The notes: generated by a model from the letters alone, not told the origin. Numbered from the stretch's first letter, positions 45,239 through 54,675 are shown. The stretch: 64,000 nt of DNA from Cellulomonas chengniuliangii (GCF_024508335.1 NZ_CP101988.1:3162001-3226000); one strand, 5' to 3'. Numbers and translations are program-made.

Positions 45239-45334
45239 CGGTGCGCGGGCTGGAAGCCGGGCGGGACGCCCCGGGCAGTCGCCCACCAGCAGCGGGACGT
45301 CCGGGCCACGCCCGATGGCGCCCGCCGCAGGACC

Positions 45335-47740
45335 TCAGGACATCCCGTTGTCGATCTGCTCGTCGATGACCACGCCGCCGAGCAGCTGGGCGACGAGCGG
45401 GGCGCCGTTGAGGCCCGAGGACGCCAGGTCGGGGTCGTCGGGCGACGGGGAGTCCTCCTCGATCGGCGTCCGATGCCCGCCGAGGCTGGCCGCGTAGGCA
45501 CGGGCCCCGGCCTCCCGGGCGCTCAGCGGGTGCGCCGGCTCCTGAACCGGCTCGGCGCCCCACGGGTCGCCGCCAGCGGCCGCGTCGTGGCGCCCGCTCG
45601 GCTCGCCGGGGTCGTCGTCGTGCGGCTCGGGGGCGCCCGGGTCGTCATCGTCCACGCCGTGCGTCGCGGCCGGCTCGGATGTCCCCACGCCGCCCGGGTC
45701 GCCAGGCGCGCTGGCCTGCCGGTCGGGCTGGCGCTGGTCCGGCGCCGCGGCGGGCGGCGCCGCGGCGGGCGGTGCCGCGGCGGGCGCGGGCACGTCCCAG
45801 GACGCAGCCGCCGCCGCGGTGGACACCGCGCCGTGACCGCCCTGGGCGCCCGAGCCGTGGCCGGGCGCCGGGTCCTGCTGCGGGGGCGCGGCGGCGGTCG
45901 CCTGCTCGGCGAGGACCGCCTCGACGCGGGCGTCGAAGCCCAGGGTCTCGCGCACGGCGCGCTGCACCATGTCCGCGTGGGCGCCGGTGCGGAAGTACGT
46001 CGCCAAGCCGGGGGCGATGAACGACAGGCGCAGCGTGGTCGCGTCCAGGTCCGCCACCTGGGCGTTCTGGGACACGAGCACCCAGGTCGTCTTCTTGAGG
46101 CGGCTGAGGGTCTCGAGGACCTCGGGCCAGCGCCGCCGCAGCATCTCGGTGTCCGGGCCTCCGGCGCCGGCTCGCGTGGGCGCGGGCGACACCGGCGCGG
46201 GTGCGGGTGCCGCGGGTGCGGGCGGCGCTGCTGGCGCGGGTGCGGGCGCTGCGGGGCGCTGCGGTGCAGGCCGCTCAGCCGCTGCCACTGGCTCCGCCGC
46301 GGAGGGCTGGGCTGTCGGAGCCGTAGCCACGGCAGCCTCTGTTGCACGCGGCACGACCGGCGCGGGCACGACCTCGGGATGCGCCTCGGCCGCCGAGAGG
46401 GCTGCCTGCGCGCGCTGAACGGAGGAGCCGGGCGCGTCGTCGGGAGCAGGCGCGACCGGGGCGACCGCGGGCGCCGCCACAGACGGGACGACAGGCACGG
46501 CGGGCCCCGGAGCGGGAGTGGGCGCCGGAGCAGGAACCGGAGTGGCGGCGGGGGTGGTGGGCGCTGCTGCGACGGCGGCGCCGGTCCCGAGCCGCTCGAG
46601 CCGGTCGAGCCGGGCGGCGACCCCGGTCACGGTGCTGTCGGCCGCGGGCAGCAGGAGGCGGGCCATCAGCAGTTCGAGGTGCAGGCGAGGGGAGGTCGCC
46701 CCGACCATCTCGGTGAGCGCGGCGTTGACCAGGTCGGCGGATCGGGAGAGCTCGGCCGCGCCGAGGTGGGTGGCCTGGGCGCGCATGCGGGTCATCTGGT
46801 CCTCAGGCACGTCGCGCAGGGCGGCCGCGGCGGCGTCGCCGGAGGCCGCGATGACGATGAGGTCGCGCAACCGCTCGAGCAGGTCCTCGACGAACCGGCG
46901 CGGCTCGTGGCCGGTGGAGATGACCCGGTCGACGACGCGGAACGCGCTGGCGCCGTCGCTGGCCGCGATGGCGTCGACCAGGTCGTCGAGCAGCGAGGCG
47001 TGCGTGTAGCCGAGCAGGGACACCGCGCCCTCGTACTCGAGGCCGCCCTCCCCGGACCCGGCGATGAGCTGGTCGAGCACGGAGAGCGTGTCGCGCACCG
47101 ACCCGGCGCCCGCGCGGACCACCAGTGGCAGCACACCGGCGCCCACGGGCACGCCCTCGGTGGCGCACACCTGGGCCAGATAGTCGGTGAGGACGTCCGG
47201 CGGGACGAGCCGGAAGGGGTAGTGGTGCGTGCGGGAGCGGATCGTGCCGATGACCTTGTCGGGCTCGGTCGTCGCGAAGATGAACTTGATGTGCGGCGGC
47301 GGCTCCTCGACGATCTTGAGCAGCGCGTTGAAGCCCTGCGGCGAGACCATGTGGGCCTCGTCGAGGATGAAGATCTTGTACCGGTCGCGCGCGGGCGCGA
47401 AGGTGGCCCGCTCGCGCAGGTCGCGGGCGTCGTCCACGCCACCGTGGCTGGCCGCGTCGATCTCCACCACGTCGAGGCTGCCGGGGCCGCCGCGAGCGAG
47501 CTCGACGCACGAGGGGCACACCCCGCACGGGGTGTCCGTCGGCCCCTCGACGCAGTTGAGGCAGCGCGCCAGGATCCGCGCCGACGTCGTCTTGCCGCAA
47601 CCACGCGGGCCAGAGAACAGGTACGCGTGGTTCGCCTGCCCGCTGCGCAAGGCCTGCCGGAGCGGCGCGGTGACGTGGTCCTGGCCGATCACCTCGGCGA
47701 AAGAGTCCGGCCGGTAGCGGCGGTACAGGGCTGTGGTCAC
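45335..47740 (-). CDS. dnaX: DNA polymerase III subunits gamma/tau
   Basis: 801 residues. Clamp-loader ATPase of the replisome. Walker A GPRGCGKTT (about 44-52), four zinc cysteines (C-x8-C-x2-C-x2-C), Walker B LDEAHMV, SRC-type arginine motif region; domain III to about 370, then a long Ala/Pro-rich linker (about 375-540) and the tau C-terminal part (about 540-801) that ends in GGVVIDEQIDNGMS. GTG 47740 lies 6 nt after a TAGGGT box. Confidence 0.95.
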   Translation of the reverse strand: MTTALYRRYRPDSFAEVIGQDHVTAPLRQALRSGQANHAYLFSGPRGCGKTTSARILARCLNCVEGPTDTPCGVCPSCVELARGGPGSLDVVEIDAASHGGVDDARDLRERATFAPARDRYKIFILDEAHMVSPQGFNALLKIVEEPPPHIKFIFATTEPDKVIGTIRSRTHHYPFRLVPPDVLTDYLAQVCATEGVPVGAGVLPLVVRAGAGSVRDTLSVLDQLIAGSGEGGLEYEGAVSLLGYTHASLLDDLVDAIAASDGASAFRVVDRVISTGHEPRRFVEDLLERLRDLIVIAASGDAAAAALRDVPEDQMTRMRAQATHLGAAELSRSADLVNAALTEMVGATSPRLHLELLMARLLLPAADSTVTGVAARLDRLERLGTGAAVAAAPTTPAATPVPAPAPTPAPGPAVPVVPSVAAPAVAPVAPAPDDAPGSSVQRAQAALSAAEAHPEVVPAPVVPRATEAAVATAPTAQPSAAEPVAAAERPAPQRPAAPAPAPAAPPAPAAPAPAPVSPAPTRAGAGGPDTEMLRRRWPEVLETLSRLKKTTWVLVSQNAQVADLDATTLRLSFIAPGLATYFRTGAHADMVQRAVRETLGFDARVEAVLAEQATAAAPPQQDPAPGHGSGAQGGHGAVSTAAAAASWDVPAPAAAPPAAAPPAAAPDQRQPDRQASAPGDPGGVGTSEPAATHGVDDDDPGAPEPHDDDPGEPSGRHDAAAGGDPWGAEPVQEPAHPLSAREAGARAYAASLGGHRTPIEEDSPSPDDPDLASSGLNGAPLVAQLLGGVVIDEQIDNGMS

Positions 47741-47746
47741 GGAAGA

Positions 47747-47752
47747 ACCCTA
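47747..47752 (-). promoter_or_regulatory. -10 box of dnaX
   Basis: TAGGGT on the minus strand, 6 nt before GTG 47740. Confidence 0.55.
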
Positions 47753-47811
47753 TGCGCCCCGCCTGACAGGGTCACCCGCCGTCCGGGCGGCGCCCCTGCG
47801 CGGGCGGGCCG

Positions 47812-49170
47812 TCAGTCGGGCCGCACGCTCGTCTCGCTCAGCACCGACCGCAGCAGGGGGCCGCTCACCTCGCTGGCGGCGTAGACCAGCAGGCCGCCGA
47901 GCCCGAGGCACACGCCCAGCAGGAGCAGCCCCGAGGGGGCCAACGCCAGGGCCCCGAGGAAGGGCACGATCATCAGCAGGCCGAGCCCGGCGGAGGCGCC
48001 GGAGACGAAGACCAGGGGCAGCAGCGCCTCACGCCGGCGGACCGCGTCGAGGAGCTCGACCGGCACCCCCGCCAGGGTCTGCAGCGCGTACTCCCGCCGC
48101 CGGTCCAGCACCGCGGCCGCCTGGGTGATGCCCGCCGAGCACGCCGCGACGACGAACGTGATCACCAGCGTCAGGAGCCCGCCGGTGACGAGGTCCTGGT
48201 TGAAGATCTGCTCGTGGGGGTCCATCCGCTCCATCCGGTCGAGCATGGGGATGATGGACAGGATCGCGGCGAGGAAGCTGGCGAGGGCCAGCCCGCCGAC
48301 GATGCGCCAGGCCCCCTTCGGGTCGTCGACGAGGCGCCGTGCGGCGAGGAGCGTGGGGGCTGTCTGGGCCCTCTGGACGAGCGCCTTCCCGAAGCGTCCG
48401 ATCAGCCACGGCCCCACGAGGTTCAGGCTCCCGAGCACGGCAGCGAGCATCCCGACGATGACGAGCACGATGGTGGCCTCCTCGCCGCCCCGCATGCTCG
48501 CGGCGACGAAGAAGCCGAGGACGGCGATCCCCATCACGATGACGCGGACCACCCGCAGCCCGGCGGGCGTCGTCCGCTGCGCGACGCCCAGCGGGGACAC
48601 GACCACCCGCCGCAGGGTGGACCCGGCGCTCATCGCCGCGAGGACGGGGACCACCACGGGCGGCAGCAGCACCTGCGGGCCGACCCACAGCTCGGACAGC
48701 GACAGGTGGCCGCCCTGGAATGGGACGAGGGTCCACACGGGCAGCAGCACGATGTAGCCGACCACGCCGATCACCGCGCCGACGAGCCCTTGCCACGCGG
48801 TCTCGACGACGGTCAGCACCACCACCTCGCGCGGTGTCGCGCCGAGCAGGCGCAAGGTGGCGAGCCGCGCGTCGCGCCGGGAGACGCCCAGCCGGGCGGC
48901 CGCGCCGCCCAACGAGATCAGCGGGACCATCAGGAGCGTCACGGCGATCCACGCGTACTGCACGTACGTGTCGCCGTAGAAGTCCTGGAACGTGCTGGAG
49001 GTCGCCGCGCGGGTCTGGAACGCGTGCAGGCCGCCGAGCGTGCTGAGGGCCAGCGCGGTGGTGATGGCGAACGCCAGGACGGCGAGCCCGGTGGTGCGCA
49101 GGTGCTGACGACCGCCGCTGGGCCCACCGGCCCGGAGCAGCATGGGTCCCACGGTGGCGAGGGTCCTCAT
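47812..49170 (-). CDS. FtsX-family ABC permease
   Basis: 452 residues with about nine or ten membrane helices and no large MacB-type periplasmic domain, two FtsX-like halves (blocks ISLGGAAARLGVSRRDAR and DRRREYALQTLAGVP). It overlaps the ATPase stop by ATGA at 49167-49170, which also fixes the start. With its ATPase it forms a LolCDE/BceAB-type transporter, often for envelope stress or peptide antibiotics. Confidence 0.87.
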   Translation of the reverse strand: MRTLATVGPMLLRAGGPSGGRQHLRTTGLAVLAFAITTALALSTLGGLHAFQTRAATSSTFQDFYGDTYVQYAWIAVTLLMVPLISLGGAAARLGVSRRDARLATLRLLGATPREVVVLTVVETAWQGLVGAVIGVVGYIVLLPVWTLVPFQGGHLSLSELWVGPQVLLPPVVVPVLAAMSAGSTLRRVVVSPLGVAQRTTPAGLRVVRVIVMGIAVLGFFVAASMRGGEEATIVLVIVGMLAAVLGSLNLVGPWLIGRFGKALVQRAQTAPTLLAARRLVDDPKGAWRIVGGLALASFLAAILSIIPMLDRMERMDPHEQIFNQDLVTGGLLTLVITFVVAACSAGITQAAAVLDRRREYALQTLAGVPVELLDAVRRREALLPLVFVSGASAGLGLLMIVPFLGALALAPSGLLLLGVCLGLGGLLVYAASEVSGPLLRSVLSETSVRPD

Positions 49171-49898
49171 CGCGAGGCCCCCCTGCTGACGATGTGCCCG
49201 TCGCGGACCTCGATGCGCCGTGGGCACCAGGCCGCGACGTCCTCGTCGTGGGTGACCAGGACGAGCGAGGCGCCGGCGGCGCGGGTGGTCTCCGTGAGGA
49301 TCTGCATCACCTCGTGCCCGGTGGCCTGGTCCAGGGCGCCGGTCGGCTCGTCGGCGAACACCACCGAGGGCCCGGTGATCAGCGCGCGCGCGACCGCGAC
49401 CCGCTGCGCCTGGCCGCCCGAGAGCTCACCGGGCCGACGGCCCTCCATGCCGCTCAGGCCGAGCCTGCCCAGCCACTCGCGGGCCCGCCGCGTGGCGTCG
49501 TCCCGTGAGGCGCCCAGGAGCATGGCGGGCAGGGCGACGTTCTCCTCGGCGGGCAGCTCGGCCAGCAGCTGGCCGAACTGGAAGACGAACCCGTAGTGCT
49601 TGCGGCGCAGCAGCGAGCGCTTGGCCTCGTTGAGCCGGCTCACGTCCTGCCCGCGCAGGCGGATGGCGCCCTCGTCGGCCGGCAGGATGCCCGCGAGGCA
49701 GTGCAGCAGCGTCGACTTCCCCGAGCCGGAGGGCCCGGTGACCGCCAGCGCCTCCCCGTCGGCGACGTCGACGTCGACACCGGCCAGTGCGGTGGTCGTC
49801 CCGAAGCGCTTGACGAGGCCGCGCGCTGCGAGGCGCGCATGCACGGCGGGGGGCTGCGAGGTCGGACCGGGACGGCTGGGGAGGATGCGTGGGGACAT
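49167..49898 (-). CDS. ABC transporter ATP-binding protein, MacB/LolD type
   Basis: 243 residues: Walker A GPSGSGKST (about 53-61), signature LSGGQAQRVAVARAL, Walker B VVFADEPTGALD, switch His in LVTHDEDVAAWC. The VVFADEPTGALD form is characteristic of FtsX-partner ATPases. Start ATG 49898; a stretch of low gene content lies above it. Confidence 0.9.
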   Translation of the reverse strand: MSPRILPSRPGPTSQPPAVHARLAARGLVKRFGTTTALAGVDVDVADGEALAVTGPSGSGKSTLLHCLAGILPADEGAIRLRGQDVSRLNEAKRSLLRRKHYGFVFQFGQLLAELPAEENVALPAMLLGASRDDATRRAREWLGRLGLSGMEGRRPGELSGGQAQRVAVARALITGPSVVFADEPTGALDQATGHEVMQILTETTRAAGASLVLVTHDEDVAAWCPRRIEVRDGHIVSRGASR

Positions 49899-50538
49899 AC
49901 GTCCAGGCTGCGCCCGCGGCGCCTCGGTCCGCGTCCGTCCGGGGGCCCCGGTGCGCGGCGGCGACTACGCCAGCGGTCCCCCGCAGCCGTCATCCCCTGG
50001 GCGGAGCCGACTCGCGCGGCGCGAAGCCGACCACCGAAGCCGCGAAGGTCAAAGAGGGCGGCGTCTCAACCACCCCGGCACCGGGATCGGCACGAACCCG
50101 GCTAGCCCGCGCGCGGGCGCACGCAGGCCAGCGGACCGCGGCTTCGAGGCGACCGGGCCTCGCTGCGGCGCGGGGACGGCCGCCGACCGGTGGCGCCGCC
50201 CGGTGCCTCCACGGGCGGCGGATGCTCGGGCAGCCCGACCTCGTGCGCGCGGCGCTACGGGCGCGCACGACTCTGCCGACGCGGCTGCGCCCGTCCGTGA
50301 ACGGGGCGTTCGACTCCCACTGACATGCCCCGTCCGGCGGTCGTTCACACCTCGGTCACCTCCCTATTCGCGTCGCGCGACGCCGCGTGCGGTGCGGCGC
50401 GCCCCGTGCGCTGGGGCAAACGAGTCGGACAGGCAGCGGCGGCACTGAGCGGTCGTCGCCACCCCCGCGCGCCGCTTGACCGCGGTCGGCCGCCCGCCCC
50501 GCTGCTAGCCTCGCGCCCACCCCACCCGAGAGGATCCC
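49899..50538. other. 640-bp stretch without a recognisable gene
   Basis: Several open frames run through it on both strands, but none has a family signature, a convincing ribosome-binding site or a consistent composition; their proteins are Arg/Pro/Ala-rich as expected for shadow frames of GC-rich DNA. It holds the promoter regions of the ABC ATPase (minus) and of the WXG operon (plus). I see no strong dyad. It may contain a decayed gene. Confidence 0.6.
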
Positions 50539-51750
50539 GTGGACGACGTCACCCTCCGCTACGCGACGCTCGAGCGCAGCGCGCAGGTCCTCGACCGCCA
50601 GCGCTCGCACGCCGACGCCGTTGGCTCCTACCTGCGCACCCACGCCGACATCGCCGACAGCACGGGCGCTCTGCTCGCCTGCCTGGCGCCGCTCTCGGCC
50701 CTGGCCGTGGAGCTCGGCGCCCAGATCGCCCGCGGGGCAGGGCTCGCGTGCACCGCGGCCGCGGATCGTGTCACGCAGACGTCGCTGGCGTACGCCGAGT
50801 CCGACAGGTCCGCGCACGAGGTCATGAGCCGCCTGATCGTGCGGCAGAGCGGCACGGCGACGCCGTGGCACGACCCCCGCAGCGACGTCCTGCCTGTCGG
50901 CGACGCCCTCGAGTCGGCTCCGCCCGGCCACGGCGACGCGCCCGCGTGGTTCGGCGCAAAGTCGTCCGCGATCGGGTCGACGGCGGGCGGCCTGGTCGGC
51001 AGCACGCGGGACCTCGTCGGCCAGGTGGCCGGCTGGGGGGCGCCCACCCAGGTGACCGAGGCCGTCGCGGCCCAGTCCTTCCTGGTGGCGCCGCAGGTCG
51101 CAGAGAACGTGGTGCAGGACCTGCGGTGGAACGCTGGCGTGCTGCTCGGCTCGGTCGACTGGGTCGCCGAGCAGCTGCTGGGCTTCTCGATCCTGGGCGA
51201 ATGCGTGTTCAAGCCGCTGGGCGGCGACTGGCGGGCGATCGGGCGTGCCGAAGCGGCCTGGACGCACGGCGGCGAGGCGATGTTCGGCGTCGCGCGCAAC
51301 TGCGCAGCGCTTGCGAGCGGCTCGGTCGACGGCTGGCAGGGAGCCGCGGGCGACGCGTTCCGGGGGGCGATGACGGCCTACGCGGCGGCCATGGCCGCCG
51401 CCCAGGTCGCCTTCGACCGCGCCGCGGATCTCGTAGGGACGGTCGGCACCGTGTCCAAGCTCGCCTGCGCGGGCATCGGGATGGGCCTCAAGCAGATCTC
51501 GCGGCTGCTCGTGACCCTCGCCGCGGAGGCCGCGGTGCCCGTCATCGGCTGGGCGTCCGCGGCGGCGACAATCTGGTGGAAGGTCGAGCAGGTCGCCGGC
51601 ATCGTGCGGCTCGTCTACAACCTTCTCGAGACGATCGCGGACGCCATCAACGACTTCGTGGACGCCAAGGCGCACCTGTGGGACGTCGCGTCGCTGGTCG
51701 AGGACCTGACCGAGACGGTGGCGCGTCGGGCCGCTGTGGCAGGCGCCTGA
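50539..51750 (+). CDS. WXG100-superfamily-like protein, possible type VII substrate
   Basis: 403 residues. N-terminal 95 residues are helical (VTLRYATLERSAQVLD, then Ala-rich helices) like ESX-associated EspC/WXG-type targets. A second helical hairpin at about 255-300 contains W-Q-G in GSVDGWQGAAGDAFRGAM, followed by a YAAAMAAAQVAFDRAA helix. A hydrophobic helical part (about 310-375) follows, and no toxin domain is recognised. GTG 50539 has AGAGG in front. It overlaps the second gene (TGATG). Confidence 0.65.
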   Translation: MDDVTLRYATLERSAQVLDRQRSHADAVGSYLRTHADIADSTGALLACLAPLSALAVELGAQIARGAGLACTAAADRVTQTSLAYAESDRSAHEVMSRLIVRQSGTATPWHDPRSDVLPVGDALESAPPGHGDAPAWFGAKSSAIGSTAGGLVGSTRDLVGQVAGWGAPTQVTEAVAAQSFLVAPQVAENVVQDLRWNAGVLLGSVDWVAEQLLGFSILGECVFKPLGGDWRAIGRAEAAWTHGGEAMFGVARNCAALASGSVDGWQGAAGDAFRGAMTAYAAAMAAAQVAFDRAADLVGTVGTVSKLACAGIGMGLKQISRLLVTLAAEAAVPVIGWASAAATIWWKVEQVAGIVRLVYNLLETIADAINDFVDAKAHLWDVASLVEDLTETVARRAAVAGA

Positions 51751-52184
51751 TGAGCGAGCAGCAGCCGGGGCCCGGGGCGCGTCCCGGCGCCTACGCCGCT
51801 CGTGTCAGCGACCTCGTGGGACAGATCGAGGCGATCGGCGCGCGGCTCGACAGAAGCTTGCGGTCCGAGCCGGACGTGCGCGCGGAGGCTGCCCGCAGAG
51901 GCGAGCTCGGACCTGACTGGCGCACCGTGCAGCAGCGCATCGACGCCGGCCGCACCTCGCTCGAGGCCGTGTTCGGCGGAGAGGACGAGTCGCCCGCGGC
52001 GCAGGCCCTGCGCACGATCTCCCGGCGGACGCTCGCCGGCCTCGCCCGCGCGCGTGACGACTCACCGGGCGGCGCGCAGGACGACCTGGCCGATGCGTTC
52101 GAGGCGGTGCGTACCGCGCGCGAACGGTTCGAGCGCAGTGCGGGCCCCTTCCCCGACGGGCGCCCCGGGGCGGGTGCGCCCTGA
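51750..52184 (+). CDS. Helical protein of unknown function in WXG operon
   Basis: 144 residues, hydrophilic, mainly helical, Pro/Gly-rich at both ends (QQPGPGARPG and PDGRPGAGAP). No family is recognised. Its ATG 51750 overlaps the stop of the WXG gene by one base, so it is co-translated. Size and charge would suit a chaperone or a second secreted helical partner, which is a guess. Confidence 0.6.
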   Translation: MSEQQPGPGARPGAYAARVSDLVGQIEAIGARLDRSLRSEPDVRAEAARRGELGPDWRTVQQRIDAGRTSLEAVFGGEDESPAAQALRTISRRTLAGLARARDDSPGGAQDDLADAFEAVRTARERFERSAGPFPDGRPGAGAP

Positions 52185-52192
52185 GCGGCGGG

Positions 52193-52582
52193 GTGCGGCG
52201 CTGGAGCCTTCGGCTCATCCGGCCGACGCTCGTGCTCGACGTGACGGCAGGTCAGGACGTCGCGCTCGCGCAGGCCGTCGCGGCGCTGCGCGCGCGCCGG
52301 TTCCGGGTGCACGCGGCTCCTGGTCCGGCACGGGTGGAGGCCGAGCGCCGCAACTGGTGGACGCTGCTGTCAGAGATGCTGCCTGAGCGGTGGCTCGTCG
52401 ACGTCACCGCCGTGCCCGGGGGCTCGGGCACGCTCCTGCGCTGGACGTTCGTGCGGGGCGGGTACGACGGCGCCCTCGCCCGGTGCGCCCCGCGGCTGGT
52501 GGACGACGCGGTCGGTCGGCTGCGCGCCCTCGGGGTGGAAGTCACCGTGGGCGAGTGGGAGTCGAGCGTGCCCTCGCGCTGA
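52193..52582 (+). CDS. Conserved-looking protein of unknown function, third gene of WXG operon
   Basis: 129 residues with alternating strands and helices (LIRPTLVLDVTAG, AVAALRARRFRVHAAPG, RWLVDVTAVPGGSGTLLRW). No family is recognised. GTG 52193 lies 8 nt after the previous stop. With the other two genes it could form a secretion or immunity set, but nothing in the sequence proves it. Confidence 0.55.
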   Translation: MRRWSLRLIRPTLVLDVTAGQDVALAQAVAALRARRFRVHAAPGPARVEAERRNWWTLLSEMLPERWLVDVTAVPGGSGTLLRWTFVRGGYDGALARCAPRLVDDAVGRLRALGVEVTVGEWESSVPSR

Positions 52583-52610
52583 CCGCCGTCAGGGATGCCG
52601 GGCATGCAAG

Positions 52611-52698
52611 GACCCCCCGCACACCCGCCAGAGCTCGCCTGCCCTTGCTGCCTTCCGGCCCTGGGGGAGTTCAGCGAGATGACGCCGCACGAGGGGTC
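52611..52698 (-). ncRNA. ffs: Signal recognition particle RNA, small type
   Basis: The minus strand reads CCAGGGCCGGAAGGCAGCAA, the conserved SRP domain IV hairpin. The ends GACCCC / GGGGTC pair to close the hairpin. It lies 7 nt below a TAGGCT box. In mycobacteria ffs lies near dnaX, as it does here. The exact ends are approximate. Confidence 0.9.
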
Positions 52699-52705
52699 TG
52701 AGACC

Positions 52706-52711
52706 AGCCTA
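52706..52711 (-). promoter_or_regulatory. -10 box of the SRP RNA
   Basis: TAGGCT on the minus strand, 7 nt before the 5' end of the predicted RNA. Confidence 0.6.
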
Positions 52712-52778
52712 ACGCAGACCGCGCGCTGCCGGTCGCGCCTCCCGGCAAAATCCCAGGTTGAGCCGCCAAGGTGAGCGC

Positions 52779-54191
52779 ATGAGGCCCCCGAGCAGCCCCG
52801 AGGTCGAGGCGACGGCGACCGCTCGGGGCGGCCCACGAACCTCCCCGGGCACGGCCGTGGGCGCGGTGGCGGCCGCGAGCGTGCTCGTCGTGGTGGCGCT
52901 GTGGGCGTCGAACGGCAACGTGGCCGAGCTCGGGCAAGGCCCCGGCGCGGCGCTCACGTCGATCGGCAGGCTGTGCGGCCTGGTCGCCTCAGACCTGCTG
53001 CTGCTCCAGGTGCTCGCCATGGCGCGCATCCCCTGGGTCGAGCGGGCCCTGGGCCAGGACACCGTCGCCCGATGGCACCGGCTGCTCGGCTTCACCTCGA
53101 TCACCCTGATGCTGGCGCACGCGCTCGCCGTCGCGGTGGGCTACTCGCTGCTGGACGGGATCGGGTTCTGGCCGGAGCTGTGGGCGCTGGTGACCACGTA
53201 TCCCGGGGTGCTCCTGGCGACAGCGGCCACCGCGCTGTTCGTCATGATCGCGGTGACGTCGGTGCGCGTCGCCAGGCGCTCCCTGCGGTACGAGTCATGG
53301 CACCTGCTGCACCTCTACGCCTACCTCGGGGCGGGGCTCGCGCTGCCGCACCAGCTATGGACGGGCGCCGACTTCCTCGCATCCCCGGCGGCCACCGCGT
53401 ACTGGTGGACGCTGTACAGCCTCGCCCTGGCGAGTGTGCTGATGTTCCGGATCGGCCGGCCCCTGGTGCGCTCGCGACGGCACCGGCTGACGGTCAGCGA
53501 GATGACTCCCGAGGCGCCTGGCGTGGTGTCTGTGCTGCTCACCGGGCCGCGCCTGCGGGAGCTGCCCGTGGCGGCGGGCCAGTTCTTCGTGCTGCGCTTC
53601 CGCACCGGGCCCGGGTGGACGCGCGGGCACCCGTTCTCACTGTCGGCCGCGCCGCGACCGGACGCGCTGCGCTTCACGTTCAGCGTCCGCGGGGACGACG
53701 GCCCTCGACTCGCAGCCCTGGCCCCTGGCACGCCCGTGCTGATCGAAGGGCCGTTCGGACGGCTCGTCCCCAGCGTCCGGAGCAAGCCCGGCATCGTCGC
53801 CATCGCGGGCGGCATGGGCATCACCCCGCTGCTGTCGCTGCTGCAGGACGCTGTGCGCCGCGGCGACGCGCAGGGGCCGCTGACGCTGCTCCGTCGGACC
53901 AGCACGTCGGGGCCGCTGCCGCTCGCCGGCGACGTCGAGGACCTGGCCCGCGACGGGGGGCTGCGCGTCGTGGACCTGGTCGGGCGGCGGAGCGTCACCG
54001 GCACCTCGTGGCTGCCCGTGCAGCTGGGCCACCTCAGCGGGCCCGACGCGCTGCGCGCCCTCGTTCCCGACCTGGACGCCTGCGACGTGTACGTGGCAGG
54101 CGCCGCCGAGTGGGCGGACGCCGTCGCCGCTGACGTGCGCGCCGCCGGTGTGCCACGGTCGTCCCTGCACGTCGAGCGCTTCGCCTGGTGA
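52779..54191 (+). CDS. Ferric-reductase-like transmembrane flavoprotein
   Basis: 470 residues: about six membrane helices (35-240) with paired His positions for heme (WHRLLGFTSITLMLAHAL and WHLLHLYAYLG), then FAD/NAD(P)H domains: GHPFSLSAAP for FAD and GGMGITPLLSLL for the nucleotide. It would move electrons across the membrane from NAD(P)H. ATG 52779 follows AAGGTGAG by 3 nt; TTG 52758 upstream in frame is less likely. It is followed by an FMN-binding protein and ApbE. Confidence 0.88.
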   Translation: MRPPSSPEVEATATARGGPRTSPGTAVGAVAAASVLVVVALWASNGNVAELGQGPGAALTSIGRLCGLVASDLLLLQVLAMARIPWVERALGQDTVARWHRLLGFTSITLMLAHALAVAVGYSLLDGIGFWPELWALVTTYPGVLLATAATALFVMIAVTSVRVARRSLRYESWHLLHLYAYLGAGLALPHQLWTGADFLASPAATAYWWTLYSLALASVLMFRIGRPLVRSRRHRLTVSEMTPEAPGVVSVLLTGPRLRELPVAAGQFFVLRFRTGPGWTRGHPFSLSAAPRPDALRFTFSVRGDDGPRLAALAPGTPVLIEGPFGRLVPSVRSKPGIVAIAGGMGITPLLSLLQDAVRRGDAQGPLTLLRRTSTSGPLPLAGDVEDLARDGGLRVVDLVGRRSVTGTSWLPVQLGHLSGPDALRALVPDLDACDVYVAGAAEWADAVAADVRAAGVPRSSLHVERFAW

Positions 54192-54204
54192 GAGGGGTCT
54201 GACC

Positions 54205-54675
54205 GTGCGCCGCATCATCTTCGCCGCCTGCTGCACCGTCGCGGGCCTCGTGCTGCTCTTCTCCTGGCCGACGAGCTGGAACCGCCCGGTGGACGGCGGG
54301 ACGGCCGACGGCCCTTCCGGGCCCGCGCGTGGGGCGGCCGTTCCCGGGGCGGCCGACGGACCGGCGCCGGGACAGGCCGACCTGGGCGCCGTCCCTGCAG
54401 GTGGGACGTACACCGGCGTCGCCGTCCCCAACGGCCACGGCGACGTGCAGGTGCAGATCACCGTGGCCGACGGGGCGGTGGTCGCCGCCGAGGCGGTCCA
54501 GTACCCGACCAGCGACCCGCGGGCCCGGCAGGTCAACACCCGCGCGATCCCGATCCTCGACGAGGAGGCCGTCGGCGCCACGAGCGGCGACATCGACATG
54601 GTGTCCGGGGCCACGCTGACGAGCGACGCGTACCGGGAGTCGTTGCAGGACGCGCTGGACCAGGCCGGGCTGTGA
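54205..54675 (+). CDS. Secreted/anchored FMN-binding domain protein
   Basis: 156 residues: N-terminal membrane anchor (about 5-22, RRIIFAACCTVAGLVLLF), Gly/Ala/Pro-rich linker, then an FMN_bind domain (about 65-156) with S-G-A-T-L-T-S, the attachment site for covalent FMN through Thr. The carrier for electrons after the ferric-reductase-like protein. The GTG start lies 13 nt after that gene. The next gene, ApbE, can make the flavinyl bond. Confidence 0.88.
   Translation: MRRIIFAACCTVAGLVLLFSWPTSWNRPVDGGTADGPSGPARGAAVPGAADGPAPGQADLGAVPAGGTYTGVAVPNGHGDVQVQITVADGAVVAAEAVQYPTSDPRARQVNTRAIPILDEEAVGATSGDIDMVSGATLTSDAYRESLQDALDQAGL

Noticed and set aside
44915-47884. A 989-codon open frame antisense to dnaX and recR
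   Set aside because: The sense genes have full motif sets, and the antisense protein is low-complexity.
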